Source: Sipunculus nudus (lineage: Eukaryota; Annelida; Sipuncula; Golfingiida; Sipunculidae). Taken from it: DNA of 64,000 nt. The notes beneath the pieces are model-generated. The model was not told the DNA's origin, made no database searches, and was given only the letters and a program-made list of their open reading frames with translations. Shown piece by piece: positions 35,385 through 48,602 of the stretch (its first letter is position 1; every line of letters starts with the position of its first letter). Made by a program: the position numbers and the translations under genes. Location: contig CM049311.1 in NCBI GenBank assembly GCA_026874595.1, positions 18,811,676-18,875,675 of the forward strand, given 5' to 3'.

Positions 35385-38020
35385 ACACATCCACTTCGCA
35401 CATTTCCACTTACAGATAATTTATTAATTAATTTTATGCCATCGTTGTGTGTATTATGTGTTACATGTTCAGATTTTAGATTTTAAATTACATGGAACAT
35501 GGTGGTCTGTTTAATGTGACTTTATTCGTAATATTTAAGTGACTTTAATAATAAAGATCTATGTATTCACACACATTTGGTAAATTCAATAAATAATAAT
35601 AATAATAAAAAATAAACCTGTTCATTTAACGGGTCATTCTTTAATTTAAGTGATGAGAGTCGACTAATTACAGCCTATTGGATTTTGTTCTTTATCCCGA
35701 GGATAACGTCGCACATTTTGTTTTCGAACGTCTGTTGGAACTCTAAAACATAATCAGTTACGTCAGATACAAAAGACTATACCTGGCGCCAAGATAAATA
35801 TTTGGTACATTGGTCCATATATACACTGTTGTGTTTCTATTTGTCTTAGGTTTTTGCATGCGACCCACATAACAAGATTCAACAACTTTTTAAATCACGC
35901 AATATATCCACCACGCTGCTGTTAGTTAGAGCGGTGAACCGTGTAAGGTCTAACTCCTTTGAGCCAGGCATGAGGAGACCGTGGGAGTTGAAGTAAACTC
36001 AGATATATGACACCCGACCAATTCACAACCATACCACTGTTGGCTAAGTCTATTAATTTTACATTGAAATATCAAATGACGTCAGTGTTCATAGCTACCT
36101 TTCTGTGATTGTAAATATTAATTTAACCTACTTAGTAACCTCCTATGTGATTTTTTTAATTGCTTATACAAATAGTCCACCTTTTTTAAGACTAGCTTTG
36201 TGCAGGTTCTCCGTCCCCTTTCTAAGTTGTGAATGGAGCTGTACCTCAGGTAGCTGTTCCCACTGCTGCCCCGTTGACAAGGAATCCTTGTAATCAACTT
36301 TATTAATAATACCTTAGAGCTAAATTAATGAACACTTTCCAGATTTGTTTTTAACAGACTCTTTTTCCATTTTCGGTAGAATTCACATAAGTCTTGTAAA
36401 AACGAGAAGGTGTTTGATATTTTTAACAGTTCTAACACGGATGAGGGCACGGGTCCGGGTGGAATTAAAAGATAAATTAGTCCATAAATTATATATACAT
36501 ATATATATAATATATATAAGAACATCTCATATAATATAAAAACGACCACTAACGGGACCTTGATAAAGTGGTCAGTTTTTTTTAATTGGTCATCTAAGCC
36601 GGGTTTGAATAAGACAGATCTTACAACAAGATCACTTACGGCCATATTTGGGTTCGTTATGTGTATTATGTGTAACATGTTCTGATTCTATATTTTAAAT
36701 TACATGGACATATTGTCAATGACTCAGTAACAACTAAGTATGAAACAATTTTTAGACAATAATTAGATAATAAACTAATATTAAAATATTTAAAGGGTGA
36801 TATTTGTTTGACGACATCTGAAAATAATGCAAAGAAAATATTATCTGATAAAAAATCCTGTGTTTTCACCCGTGGGGGGGGGGGGGATCTTCAGCCCGAA
36901 AAGCCAAAGCCCCCCTAGATCCGCCACTTTTTTATATTAATATGTGAGTTAATATACTGACATAATAATATGAATATTCGGCACCTTAACGATTGTTAAC
37001 ATTTAAAAGGCTTCCCACTCGATTCCCATGAGATTTGTCTGTTTGTTGAGATAGCTAGCAAGCGGAATATGGGATCATTTGAATCTGGCAATTAACCCTA
37101 TACTATCGATATAGGTTACTTTTATAGACATCTTGTAAAATCGGGACTGCATTGGGGGGGGGGGGCATCCATCTGTATTATCGAAAAAAACGTTCGACTG
37201 CAGTGTCGTTCGTGAACACAGATCACACTGTAACCTCGGCGAACAAAACTTACACATATACCTGCAAACAAAACCCATCCTTTTACAATGCCATAATTTT
37301 TACGACCTGTGAGTGTATCTAGTTTTATACGTAAATAATTCAAGGAAATGCAAAATATTACAATCCTTTTCATCATGTTAAATTCTTACAGTAACATGTA
37401 AGAGTACATGAGCCTCTGCTACCTCTGATGAAAATAGACCTGCCATATTCCAGAACATCATCGATCATATGCATACATATATGTATATGTTAATTTATGC
37501 TAAATATGCAAGTATTACCGATGAGGTCATGTTCTAGAGGTTGCTATCAATTGGTCCATTTGGTTTGTTTAATATACAAATTAATATGCAGATCTCATGT
37601 CTTGTGAGGTTTAAGCAAATGTTATATATGAAAACGATCTAAATAAATAAAAAAATATAATTATATAATATAAATCATAATATGCCTGTTAGAATGTTTC
37701 GAAAGGTTTTCAAACTGATTTGTTCTGTAATTACCAAAATTATTATGTTCAGATTTCTATTTATTCTGTATGAAAGTGACTATTTTTTTTAAATTGTTAT
37801 CAAGTATAAATTATAATTTTATTTTCACAAGAACAATTTATAATTTCTTTAAATAACATAACACTTCAACATATCAGTATTTTCACTCCGAGCATTACAT
37901 TTAAAATATAATATTTAGCACGTCATAAACGTAAATAAGCTTTTGCGCCATCGACTTTAACATGTTGAAAAGGATTGGAATTTTATATTCTAATTTTGAA
38001 GAAATATAAATATTAACCCC
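35381..38020. other. AT-rich spacer with one direct repeat pair
   Basis: 35445-35497 and 36656-36710 share about 50 bp (TGTGTATTATGTGTNACATG, then TTAAATTACATGGA). Poly-G tracts are at 36874-36886 and 37154-37165. The 117-codon minus-strand frame at 36325-36678 includes TA-rich simple sequence and has no domain. No gene supported. Confidence 0.5.
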
Positions 38021-38021
38021 T

Positions 38022-38026
<5 letters not shown>

Positions 38027-38105
<79 letters not shown>
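38027..38105. repeat. (TA)n(GA)n compound microsatellite
   Basis: About 42 bp of TA followed by about 36 bp of GA. Confidence 0.95.
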
Positions 38106-38107
<2 letters not shown>

Positions 38108-39733
38108 TCACAGACGAGATTGAATTCCAGGCAGATTTCAAATTTTGCGACTGTGTTTTCGCCTAGGCGAGATTGTGATTGTGATCTTATCTAGACAGAT
38201 TTTAATCGCAATCATGTAGCAGGCCAGGATTTTAATCTTGAATAGACGAATTTAAAATTTGCCTGGTTTCATCAAGGTGAGTTTAAAATCCGCCTGATAT
38301 CCTCTGGGCGAATTTAAAATTGGTCTTGGTGAGAATGAAAAAATGGCGTGATGGTAATTTCTATTATGTAGGGTATTCTAGTTTAAATATGAATGATGTA
38401 TCCAGTAAGTTCCTATAGGCTTTTATACGGCATATTTATGTAGAATATTTCTGAGGTCGTGCCAGTTTTGGATTTGCCACTAATGATATGATAAATAGGG
38501 TAATTTTTCTGGCAATTTTTTAAATAATTTTTTTGAGGAGGTTGGGGCTGTGGCAATTCTTTGAAGGTTTGATATTCTTTACATGATGTGGTTTAGTTGT
38601 ATGCATGATTATTAATAATAATTATAGACTATTAATATTAATTTGAATTAAATGATATTATTAACGGTAGTATTTTAAGAAGGCCTGTACACCCAAAAAT
38701 GGAATATGCACAACCATGTCTATTTTTTTAATTAAATTTCAAATTAAATTTAAAAGGTAAGCGGGGCAGTAATATTGTACCAGCGTCTTCATAAATAGTG
38801 ATACATTTTAAACAGTAATATATATAAACAATTTATCATTGATATACAATATATCATATTTGCTCTGCCTTTTACAGTTGCATATTACAGATGACCTGTA
38901 ATTTATGACATCACAGAAATGTGGATAAATATATTTCATAACTGTGCCTTATAAATTGCTATATATTAAATTTAATCATGAATAATATTATAATATATTA
39001 TTATTTGTTTTTATGGCAAAAGACTCCACAGCTGATTAAAAACTGGAAAAAAATAAAGATGTCACAGTTATTACACTTTTTGTTAAGTTCAGATAACAGT
39101 AAATAACTTGCTACTTTCAAATAATGAATTATATAAACAAAATGAATGAACGTCCATATATCTAGTTCCGCTCACAAATGAACAGCATGTTATTGTCACA
39201 GCAAGTCAACTGTAACCACTTGGCATGATCCATGCCTTCAAGAAACCCATGCCTTCATGAGCATTGCACATTTATTAAATTAATTAAATTTTTGCAAATA
39301 TTTTTTATGAGATGGTTGCTGTAAACCACACAAAATATACAAAAAGGGGCTAGGGATATTCCAATATTCATTAATGATACCAGTTTTAATTATTATATTC
39401 ATAATATTACTGTGAAATTTACAAATTATATTACTTATCGACTTCATCAGACCATGTTATTAAGTTGCCTAAGATTATAAGACCCCAAACTTGGGGGTAA
39501 TGTCTCACTCTATACATATATAGTAATTACCATTTATGCCAAAATAGTTAATTATGCAGAGATCATAATTAATAATATTACGAGAAATATCATTGATATA
39601 TCATTAACAATGCACTATGTTTTGAGAAATACCATCACATAATAATTTCAATCTCGCCTAGGCAGATTTTAAACTCGCCTGGTTGATACCAACTCGTCTG
39701 GGCAAGATTAAATTCCTGGTCTGCTCCACAATG

Positions 39734-39735
<2 letters not shown>
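38106..39735. mobile_element. Possible element bracketed by GCCTAGGCGAGATT repeats and (TA)n
   Basis: The left side (38110-38340) and the right side (39650-39722) both carry variants of CGCCTAGGCGAGATTTTAAA with CCTGG/CCAGG words in both orientations. The 1.3 kb between is AT-rich and non-coding. Both outer edges meet (TA)n runs (38027-38068 and 39736-39815), as expected for an insertion into a TA microsatellite. No transposase is visible. Confidence 0.35.
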
Positions 39736-39810
<75 letters not shown>

Positions 39811-39822
39811 TATATATATATT
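39736..39822. repeat. (TA)n microsatellite
   Basis: A long TA run, right border of the bracketed interval. Confidence 0.95.
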
Positions 39823-42225
39823 ATTGTAAGTCAGGAAGACCAGAGTCAACGAATAGTAGTATAACATGAAGTTGTAGTATTCAGGTACAGCAACATAACA
39901 TACTACCTTTTATAGATATTCACATATTACAGGGCATCATTGAGGAAAACAGGTGACAAGTTGTCACGATGATATATCAACATAATCTCAGGGGTCAAGT
40001 ATGTAACCCCCGAGCTTTGTGCTGGGAAGGCTGGCATTCGCCCCTTATCAGCAGCACGCTGGTTTAACTGCTGTGTACTTTGTGTACAGCCCGAAATCAA
40101 ATTCTGTACCCCTTAACTTAACTAAGTAAAAGCGTAGCAAATGACAAAGATGATAGCCATAACAGTTCCACTATCAAACTTTAATAACAATATCCTGAAT
40201 GAATTTATGACATAGTAGTGCTTTCCACTAATATAAATTATAACTATTATAGAACAAAATCTCAATGCTAATTCTTATATTGATAAAGAAGCAGTGCTAT
40301 ACATTACACAAAGTACTCGGATATTGTATCATGTGTTTCCTGTATATGCAGTTGAGATTCATTACTAATCAAAAATACTAAATATTATTGGGGTTTATAT
40401 ATCCATGTTAGATCAATTTATGTCTTTGATAATGTAAATGATTTGTAAACTTACCTCAGTATGTCGGTTCAGTTTGAATGGTCGAGCTGGACTTACTTGC
40501 CAAACACTCAAGGGTCTGACTTTTAGCGCCAAAGAATCATGTTACGAACTGCCTTTGGACACCAGATGGGCTGATTGGTGATTAATAGAGCACAAGCATT
40601 TCATCCCAGTCCGATAGATGTTGCCTCAAATATCAGACTTCAGTAGTACGTACAGCCTCAGTTCATTATTTACACTTCACTTAAAGCTATAGTTGCAATC
40701 AAACTGTCTCTCTATTAAATAATGAGATTAATTTCCCCAGATTTAAATATTTCCCGCCAAAATTTGCTACAGACTTCATATTTATTAGCCCATTTATTTT
40801 TCAAACAAGCAATATGATTTTAAGGTTCTACCCCTTCCTTTTCACATCAACATTGTATAATAATACAAATGTATAATGAACAATCAATTATTATATTTTT
40901 TACATGCAGTATTTACCCTAATTAGCTAAATTTACATCATCCCAACCATTATTAACAGGGCTGGTAAACAATCAACATTCATTAAAAAATCATGATTTTA
41001 GATTTTTTTTTTAAATCGACTATTTTAATTTAAATCAGCTTTTGATAAATTGACCATGTCTTTCATTTTTCTTTTAAATAATTAAGATTTTATAATACAG
41101 ATTATTTTAAAAATATTTTAGAGAATAAATAGAAAGTAATTAGTCATATATAAGTAACAAAATATATTTTTTTACATAAACATAACATGATCATATATAC
41201 TTGCAGATCTGATCTCAGGGTTGAACAGTTATATAAGTAGTTAGACTCTAAAATGCCTGCATCCTTTTTATTTTATGTTTTTCTTGGCTTATCCCCACAG
41301 ATCATAAAAGTAAGTTTAAAATATCCTGTTAAGTGCAGTCTTTGAATTAACCTTTAGACCTTCATAATGCCTATTATTTTATCAAATTATTTTTGTATTT
41401 TAATCTCAAAGACTATCAACGCTGTGTTGCTACGCCATCTAACATGTCTATAAATTTAGCAGATCTTCATTTTATTTTATCAACATATTTCACTATTTAT
41501 AAAACAAGTCTACATTGCAATAGAAAAAGTTTGGCCATGATTCTTATGGACCTAATTAGTTCACCTTACTACTTGAACAGCTGTAAAGTTTATACTAAGA
41601 GAGAAATATATAAGAATTTTTAGTATACTTATAGGGCATCTACCTTTTTCGGGGTTGAAATAATATTGTATTAATACTTTTTGCTTGTAAATTAAGAAAT
41701 ATTAACTTTGAGCATTGTGTTAGACAGCATATATCATTGCCAAGAAAATATATGAAGCCTAAAGCAACGGTTATTATTTAAAATTTTTACAGTAAATTTA
41801 AATATATATATATATTAATTTTGAGAAAAACATATATGAGAATCATAAATTAACCAAAAGATCAAATTTGATGAGTTTTATGACTTTTTTGCAGTGATTT
41901 AAACCAGCATTGATAATAAAATATGTCCATGCGCTGACTTGATATGCACACACAATCTGTGTATATTGTCTGTCGGCCTGCTTCTCTGTTGATGTCATTC
42001 TTGACTCTATATATATTTCATTCTTTCCCTTACATATATGCAACTCTCTTCCAACCTTAAATACCGAACGTTTGTTCTTGAATGTAGGTCTTACTTTGGT
42101 TACATGTTGGCTGTCGATTGGTATTTTTAAGGGTGTTGGTCCATCGTTGGAAAAACGTTACCTATCCAACTCCTAAGTGTACCCAACAAGCAAATATCTC
42201 TCTGATGTTTACTAAACGTTCAAAT
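39823..42225. other. Mostly AT-rich; GC-richer patch 39830-40110
   Basis: The patch from TGTAAGTCAGGAAGACC to about 40110 differs in composition and could be part of an LTR or other repeat, but no partner copy, primer-binding site or coding domain is seen. The remainder shows nothing recognisable. Confidence 0.35.
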
Positions 42226-42229
42226 GCTG

Positions 42230-42970
42230 CCTGGGATCACTGTGAACTCACTATTGTGTAACATACCGGTACATGAATCCATTCCATGCCATCACTGTGA
42301 GCCTGCGGTGGTGAATCACCATGGTGTAACATGTTTGACGACATCCTGTGATATTACTGTGAACTCACTGTTGTGTAACATATATGAACTCATGCCATGA
42401 TATCACTGTGAGCTCACCATTGTGCATTCACCTGGATGTCACATGTTTGACGTCATCCTGTGATATCACTGTGAACTCACTGTTACGTAACAAATATGAA
42501 CTCATGCCATGATACCACTGTGAACTCACAGTTCTGAATTCAGTGTGGTGTCACATTTTTGACGTCATCTTGTGATATGTCTGTGAACTCACTGTTGTTT
42601 AACAGACATGAACTCATGCCATGATACCACTGTGAACTCACAGTTCTGAATTCAGTGCGGTGTAACATTTTTGACGTCATCTTGTGATATCACTGTGAAC
42701 TCACTGTGTGTAACAGACATGAACTTACTGCAATGAGGTAACCATGAGTTCACAGTGGGTTCACAGTAGTGAACTCATGCCATGATACCACTGTGAACTC
42801 ACAGTTCTGAATTCAGTGCGGTGTCACATTTTTTACGTCATCTTGTGATATCACTGTGAACTCACTGTGTGTAACAGACATGAACTCACTGCAATGAGGT
42901 AACCATGACTTCACAGTGGGTTCACAGTAGTGAACTAACATCCGTGACTCTGTAATGATACCACAGTGAT
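42230..42970 (+). repeat. 112-bp minisatellite carrying TGACGTCA
   Basis: Units starting TGAACTCATGCC-like begin at 42274, 42385, 42497 and 42609 (111-112 bp apart). Later units at 42770 and beyond carry a 49-bp insertion (GCAATGAGGTAACCATGA...). Most units hold a TGACGTCA (CRE) palindrome followed by TGTGATATCACTGTGA. TGTGA/TCACA richness recalls the 179-bp array at 30 kb, though the units do not align along their length. Confidence 0.9.
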
Positions 42971-44300
42971 CTCGTGGTTAGCTCACGTCTTGATTGGGAA
43001 TGGCCCAAATCGAAATGGTTCAATATCAAAAGGATTTTCAAATTCTACGACACTACAATCACTTTCTGACATACTTCCGAATTAACTAAATCTGAGCCAT
43101 AGTCGATTGACGCTTGGTTGTCACTTGACGCTTTGGAAGTTTAATCCGATTGTTTACTTTGGACCAATGCCATGATGCTTTTGTGAGACGACTGCAACAC
43201 ATAACGTCACGGATTCCCCCCCCCCCCCCCCAGGGCTTTCGGCAGTTTCAGGAGCGTATTCGGCGTGTCAGTTTCAAATTTTTGTTTTAATTGATTAAAT
43301 TGCTAAATTAATGTTTAATGGACCATAACATAGTTTTTTGATACATAGTTAACGGGCATGTGACATTAATCGACTTCCATGCTGAGACTTTTTTTGGTGT
43401 ACACCACTGTTTTAATGTTTTTATATAATATATTCAGATCTGTTTTAATATGATGGTTTCGTTAGTTCTTCATCCGATAGAATAATATTACTTATTGTTA
43501 AATACACTTCTGTTTTGTTCTTCTTATTCCCTCTGATTATTCCTTATTTATATTTAAAAGTGGAAATAAAGCATAGTATATGTAAATTAAATGTTACATG
43601 GTAATAACAGGTAAATACAGGCCAGGGAATTTTTCTGAGAACAGACCTTGGGTAAATGTTTAAACTATCTGACAGAATGAGGTTTGATTGACAAAAGAGG
43701 AACAAGAAAAAAATGAAATCAAACAGGTGTAAGATGCTTCAGCTGCAGAAAGACATCAAGTACCATACAGGAAAAAAATTATTTCTGTAAAAATTGGATT
43801 TAATGAGTTATCCCAGGTTTTATTTCTGTAAAATACACTGTTTTTCAAATTCTTGGATATTTCATGTTTGCCTAGTGTGGTATGAAATATGTGTCCTTGC
43901 TCAGCTGATATCTAATATAATTTTACCATTTTTTAATATAATCAGCCCCACAAATTATCTCTCTAAATATATATAAATATAAAATATAAATATAAATAAT
44001 TAACAAAAATCAACTGTTTAAGAGTCTAAAATATATTGCATGTCCCTGCTGATCTATGCACCAGTGACGTACAGTGGCCCACCGTGTTACATTGAGTGAG
44101 AAACCCGGTACCCCTGCTGTGGTGATAACAGACCAGCCCTACACAGTGCTTCACACACAGATCACTCAAGTCTTTAAGTGAACCTTTTGGCAACTGCTGT
44201 GATTTATTTTGATTTGTTTATAATAAATATAAATACAAATATATTTGATAAATGCGGTAATATGTTTCTTCTTTAACATAGATGAATATGATATTTAAAA
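42971..44300. other. Spacer; poly-C at 43216-43231
   Basis: A run of 16 C is the only clear feature. No exon is supported. Confidence 0.45.
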
Positions 44301-46613
44301 GTTAAAAGCATTCACCAAAATGCAAAATAACCATATATTAGGACACGAGTTACTTAGCAAACGATCTCTTTTAACAGGTGACACCCTGAAGAATGTTGTT
44401 GTGCCATTAGATATAAGCATTAGTTTTATTGGCTTTAAGTCTTTTTGTTCAGCTAGCCAGCTATAGTTGCTTATACAAGGCACTCTCACTTGATTGATAA
44501 TAGTTTGATTTACAAAGCTCTGATTCGATTAGCAATTAAAAAAAATAAAAAAAGTAACGAAGCAATGGGAAACTTAAGGATTTTTTTCGCTAGGGGGCGA
44601 CACTTGCGTTCGGTTCCTCTGCATTGGTTATTCACTGTGTGGTAATACGCTTTAAATTTATATTTGTTGTCACAATATTTCAAGAAAAAGTAAATACTGA
44701 TCATGAACAATAGAAGAGCTAAAGGCGGTAATACTTAGGGTATATATGTTAACAATGGTGATTAATAAGGATCACGTGATTTGTTTGAGTGTGCCACAAA
44801 AGGACAAAATTGAATGATGGGGAATGCGTTTATGTAGTTACAGTTATCATTTCAGAATTCATTTCACTCGCGAGATGCTGCAGCAGTACCACATCAAAAC
44901 TAGAACTTTGTTTATTAACTATCAATTTTTGTCTAAAGAAGCCATGCATCCCACTTCCCTGCCACCCGGTACAACCTGCAGACCTAGACATTCTTTTACT
45001 GTTTGTGTCACCAGAGCTGTACGCTCAGGCGGGGGGGGGGGGATAACACAAATTCTTTATTTAATTCTTTAGCTAGATCTTTAGTTAATTGTAGAAAAAA
45101 AATGAACAACATGTTTCAAAAGCAGGGCTAAATCATTACAAATTATTATAGATTATGAGTTTCGTTCAGTTTCTCACACTTTGTTTGTCAAAGAAACTAC
45201 GAAAATTGTTGAGTAACCTTCGCCTTGACTGAGGATTTATTCATGTCACTTTCTTTAAATTTATATTTACTTTACCCCGGGGATAAAGGTCTAATGATAG
45301 TCAAGTAACCTTATTTTAATTTAGCTTTAAAATTATATAAAAATGAACTTGAGTCACAATAATATATACATATTTGGGATCCTTAGGATATCCTCTGTGA
45401 GATGAGATATATATGAATATTGCCTCTGATTTTGCTTTGACGATTTTTTTTTTAACTTTAAACAATTTATTTTGTATTTTTAACGTGATAATTCTAACAT
45501 TTGGCAAACAGTAAAAATTGTATCACACAAAAGTACATACAGCTCCCTCAAGGCATTTTTTTCCGATTGTGTGTTTATAATCTTTGATTCCTATTAAAAT
45601 TTTCAATTAAAACAAATTATGATACAAACAAAACATATTTTTAGTGGTTTATACCGGCTTAACTAAAACAGATATAAAAAAAACAGAAATATCAGAACAA
45701 GTGACAGTCGCATATTTTTTATTATATATTCTGATATGATTTGGTTTCGATAACCAAAATTGAATATTCAGTAGTTTTCCATGGTGAAAAAAAAAATTAA
45801 ATTGTAATGACATCTCAAGAACTGGTAAACAGAAGTAGGCGGAGCTTACTGCTCCGAGTGGCTGGCCATCGGTAAAGAGGTCATGGGGCCAAAGTTCCGG
45901 AAAACGCGTCAGATGTGAAGTGACTGATTAACAACGATTAATCTTATCGCTCATGAGCAAATATTCAAACTGCTAATGCATCCCGCTCACAATCATACGT
46001 GAATATTGTAGACCCAAAATAACTAGCTGCAACACATGCTAGTAAACCGATATCACCCAAGAATGACAAAACCTACAGATTACCGAAAATTGAAAAGGCA
46101 TATTTAGCATAAAAATAAGATATTTTTGTTTGCAAATTTTTTAAATGACTGACATCGTAATTTTATAATTATATCAAGTCTTTAATATAGTTTTATAATG
46201 TAAAAATATCATCGAATCCCTTGTTGATTGACAGTCTTCCTGAACAAAATCCGAACTCGCTTTTATGTATTATACAGCGCTTGCAAAATGTAGGCTTTGA
46301 ACTTCGCTATTAGCCATCCAGCACCACATAGTATGAATATTAAAACAAGGGTGACTTCTTCGCAAGGTGCCGTATTAACCGTGTTAAATGTCGACAATTT
46401 CAGTGAATTTCGACACTATTAGCTGGCTTTCACAGAGATATACATGGAGACACAGCGGTTACTAGACGAGTAGAGCGTTATAATTATAAATTGAAACCGG
46501 CGAGTTCAAATTTCAAATAATTTAGACATATTTAATATTGAGCATGAAATAAGACAAGATAATAAGAAGGATGAAATAATTATAATCCATAGCAGGGTAA
46601 AGTTTATATAAAT

Positions 46614-48602
46614 AACAAGCGGAAATTTAAAGTTAAAATAAATTATGGGAAAAGTGAGTATGCACACATTGGCAGCAGACAGACCAAACAAAATAAAACC
46701 ATTGATATTAAATATGCGGATCTATATAATGAGGCAATAAAAATACTTGGAATATATTATACATATAACGAGAAATTGTCATATGAATTAAATCTTGAAA
46801 GTGTGTATGAGAAGATGAAAACGGTATTAAACTCGGTATTAAACGGAATATAAAAGAGAGCCCTACCAATTTTTGGAAGAAACACACTGTTAAAATCAGT
46901 GGGTATAACCAAGATTTTGTACGTTCTTAATATTATAGAGCCACCAAAATAATTCATTAAAAAAATCAAAAGTTGCATGGTATGGAAGAAAACCAAAATT
47001 TAAATACGAAGTAATAATCAGTGATATGGAAAGTAGAGGTTAAAAATTACCTGATATAGAAACAATATTAGATAATCAGAGAATTATGGGGATTTGCAGA
47101 TTAAAGAATTTAACAAACACAAATTTTGCTTCGATCCAAAACTTGTATTTCAGAAATATCGGGGGTAAGATAATATTGGTCCAAATTTCGATCCGGGATT
47201 AATTGAAGGAAAAATGACAAAATTTTATTGTCATTGTTTAAAGTCATGGGCTTATTTTACTTCAAAAAGCCCAAAAGGAGTTGTAGATATATATTTACAG
47301 CAGTTATGGAACAATAAACATATTCAGGTTGGAGGTAAGACGGTTTATAATAAGCTTCTGAATGACCTTGGTATAAAATATATATTCCAATTGTTTAAAA
47401 AAAAAATGAAACTAAACGACGATTAACAGATATTTTACCGCCTGGCTCAAAATATTACAATAAATATTATATTCACTATCTTTCTATTATGCATGCGATA
47501 CCGACGGAATGGAAATGTGTGATAAAGAATAACAAAATACCAGACAAAGCGGATGAAATTGATGTTATGGGAAGTTTTCTTTCCTTAGAAGAAGTGGTTT
47601 AAGATGCCAGAAATTTGGATTTTAAATGGCTGTATGGAAAACTGTGCCAAAAAAAGGTGTGTGATCCACCAAATAAAGAAAACGTAGAAAATATGTTGAA
47701 CCAAAACACCACGTAGAAACAAGCAGTAAATCATATTTATTCTGTCTCGCTTGATATGTATTTAAGGCAATTCCAGTACAGGATTCTTCATAACATTTTA
47801 TCGGTAAACGAAAAATTGTATAAATGCAAAATAATAGACACAAATAAATGCTCGAATTGTTCAAATGAAGAAGAAAGTATTACACATATATTTTGTGAAT
47901 GCACTGTGAGTCTTTCGTTCTATAAACAGATAACTGAATGGGCTGTAGATACTGGAGTTGTGATGCCAGATATGTGCAAGTCGTTAATTTATACAGGTTG
48001 TGCAGAACATTATGAGAATAAATGCCTTATTGACACGTTGCTTTTAATCTATAAATTTGTAATATTCAACTATCGAAATGACATGAACACTCAAACCTTA
48101 CAAATGTTTCAGAAGCATGTGCAAAAAGTGAAACTGTTTAAGCGTAAGGTGGCAGAGAACAATAATGTTATGCAAAATCACCTGTATAAATGGAACAAAA
48201 TCCTTTTAAACCAAATCACTTAAATACCTTCCAACTGCTTAATGTTCACGGTTTAATTACCCAGTTTTAGTTTATTGTGTTCATATTCGCTGGAAATAGG
48301 TTAGCACCCGGTTGAAGTTGAGTTGAAGTTGAGTTGTATATTCTTTTATCTTCTTAGACATTAGGTTTAATGTTAATTTTTTCTAAATATATATTGAATG
48401 TAAATTGTGAGTTTATTCTATTACATGTCACTGATATTATAATACGTACCGAACACTGCATGTATGGCTTTTTGTAACATTATATATTCATTAGTTCATG
48501 TGATGTCGATGATGAAAAGAAAATCATTGGAAAAAAGAGAAAATATTCTGAGGCATCAAAAAAAAAAGAGAAAAAAAAGAAAAAAAAAACAAGCGGAAAT
48601 TT
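46614..48602 (+). mobile_element. 5'-truncated LINE with 15-bp target-site duplication
   Basis: Perfect copies of AACAAGCGGAAATTT lie at 46614-46628 and 48588-48602. Block A has a single, slightly diverged copy at the same site (about 2152-2167), which proves insertion after the duplication. The body (46629-48587) starts inside the reverse-transcriptase thumb region. Early frame segments read IKILGIYYTYNEKLSYELN and, after stops, KLPDIETILDNQRIM, which are typical of L1-type elements. It ends with a 364-bp 3' UTR and an A-rich tail (48559-48587). Truncation, tail and duplication are the marks of target-primed reverse transcription. Confidence 0.92.
47756..48223 (+). pseudogene. LINE ORF2 C-terminal fragment (zf-RVT region)
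   Basis: A 155-codon open stretch, the longest in the window. It holds LRQFQYRILHNILSVNEKLY, then K-C-S-N-C-S-N, then HIFCEC, the Cys/His arrangement of the zinc-finger region after the reverse transcriptase in L1-like elements, and ends at the natural stop. Upstream, 47214-47426 is also open and reads like the linker before it (LWNNKHIQVGGKTVYNKLL), but stop codons separate the two. The element lacks its endonuclease and most of the polymerase and cannot be autonomous. Confidence 0.85.

Noticed and set aside
35925-36000. tRNA-like text (GTTAGTTAGAGCGGTGAACCG)
   Set aside because: Box A is imperfect and no box B or cloverleaf could be drawn, so it was not called as a tRNA gene or SINE.
36325-36678. 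117-codon minus-strand frame
   Set aside because: Part of it is TA-rich simple sequence, and no motif or neighbouring exon supports it.
39823-40110. LTR of a retrotransposon
   Set aside because: No second LTR, primer-binding site, polypurine tract or coding domain was found.
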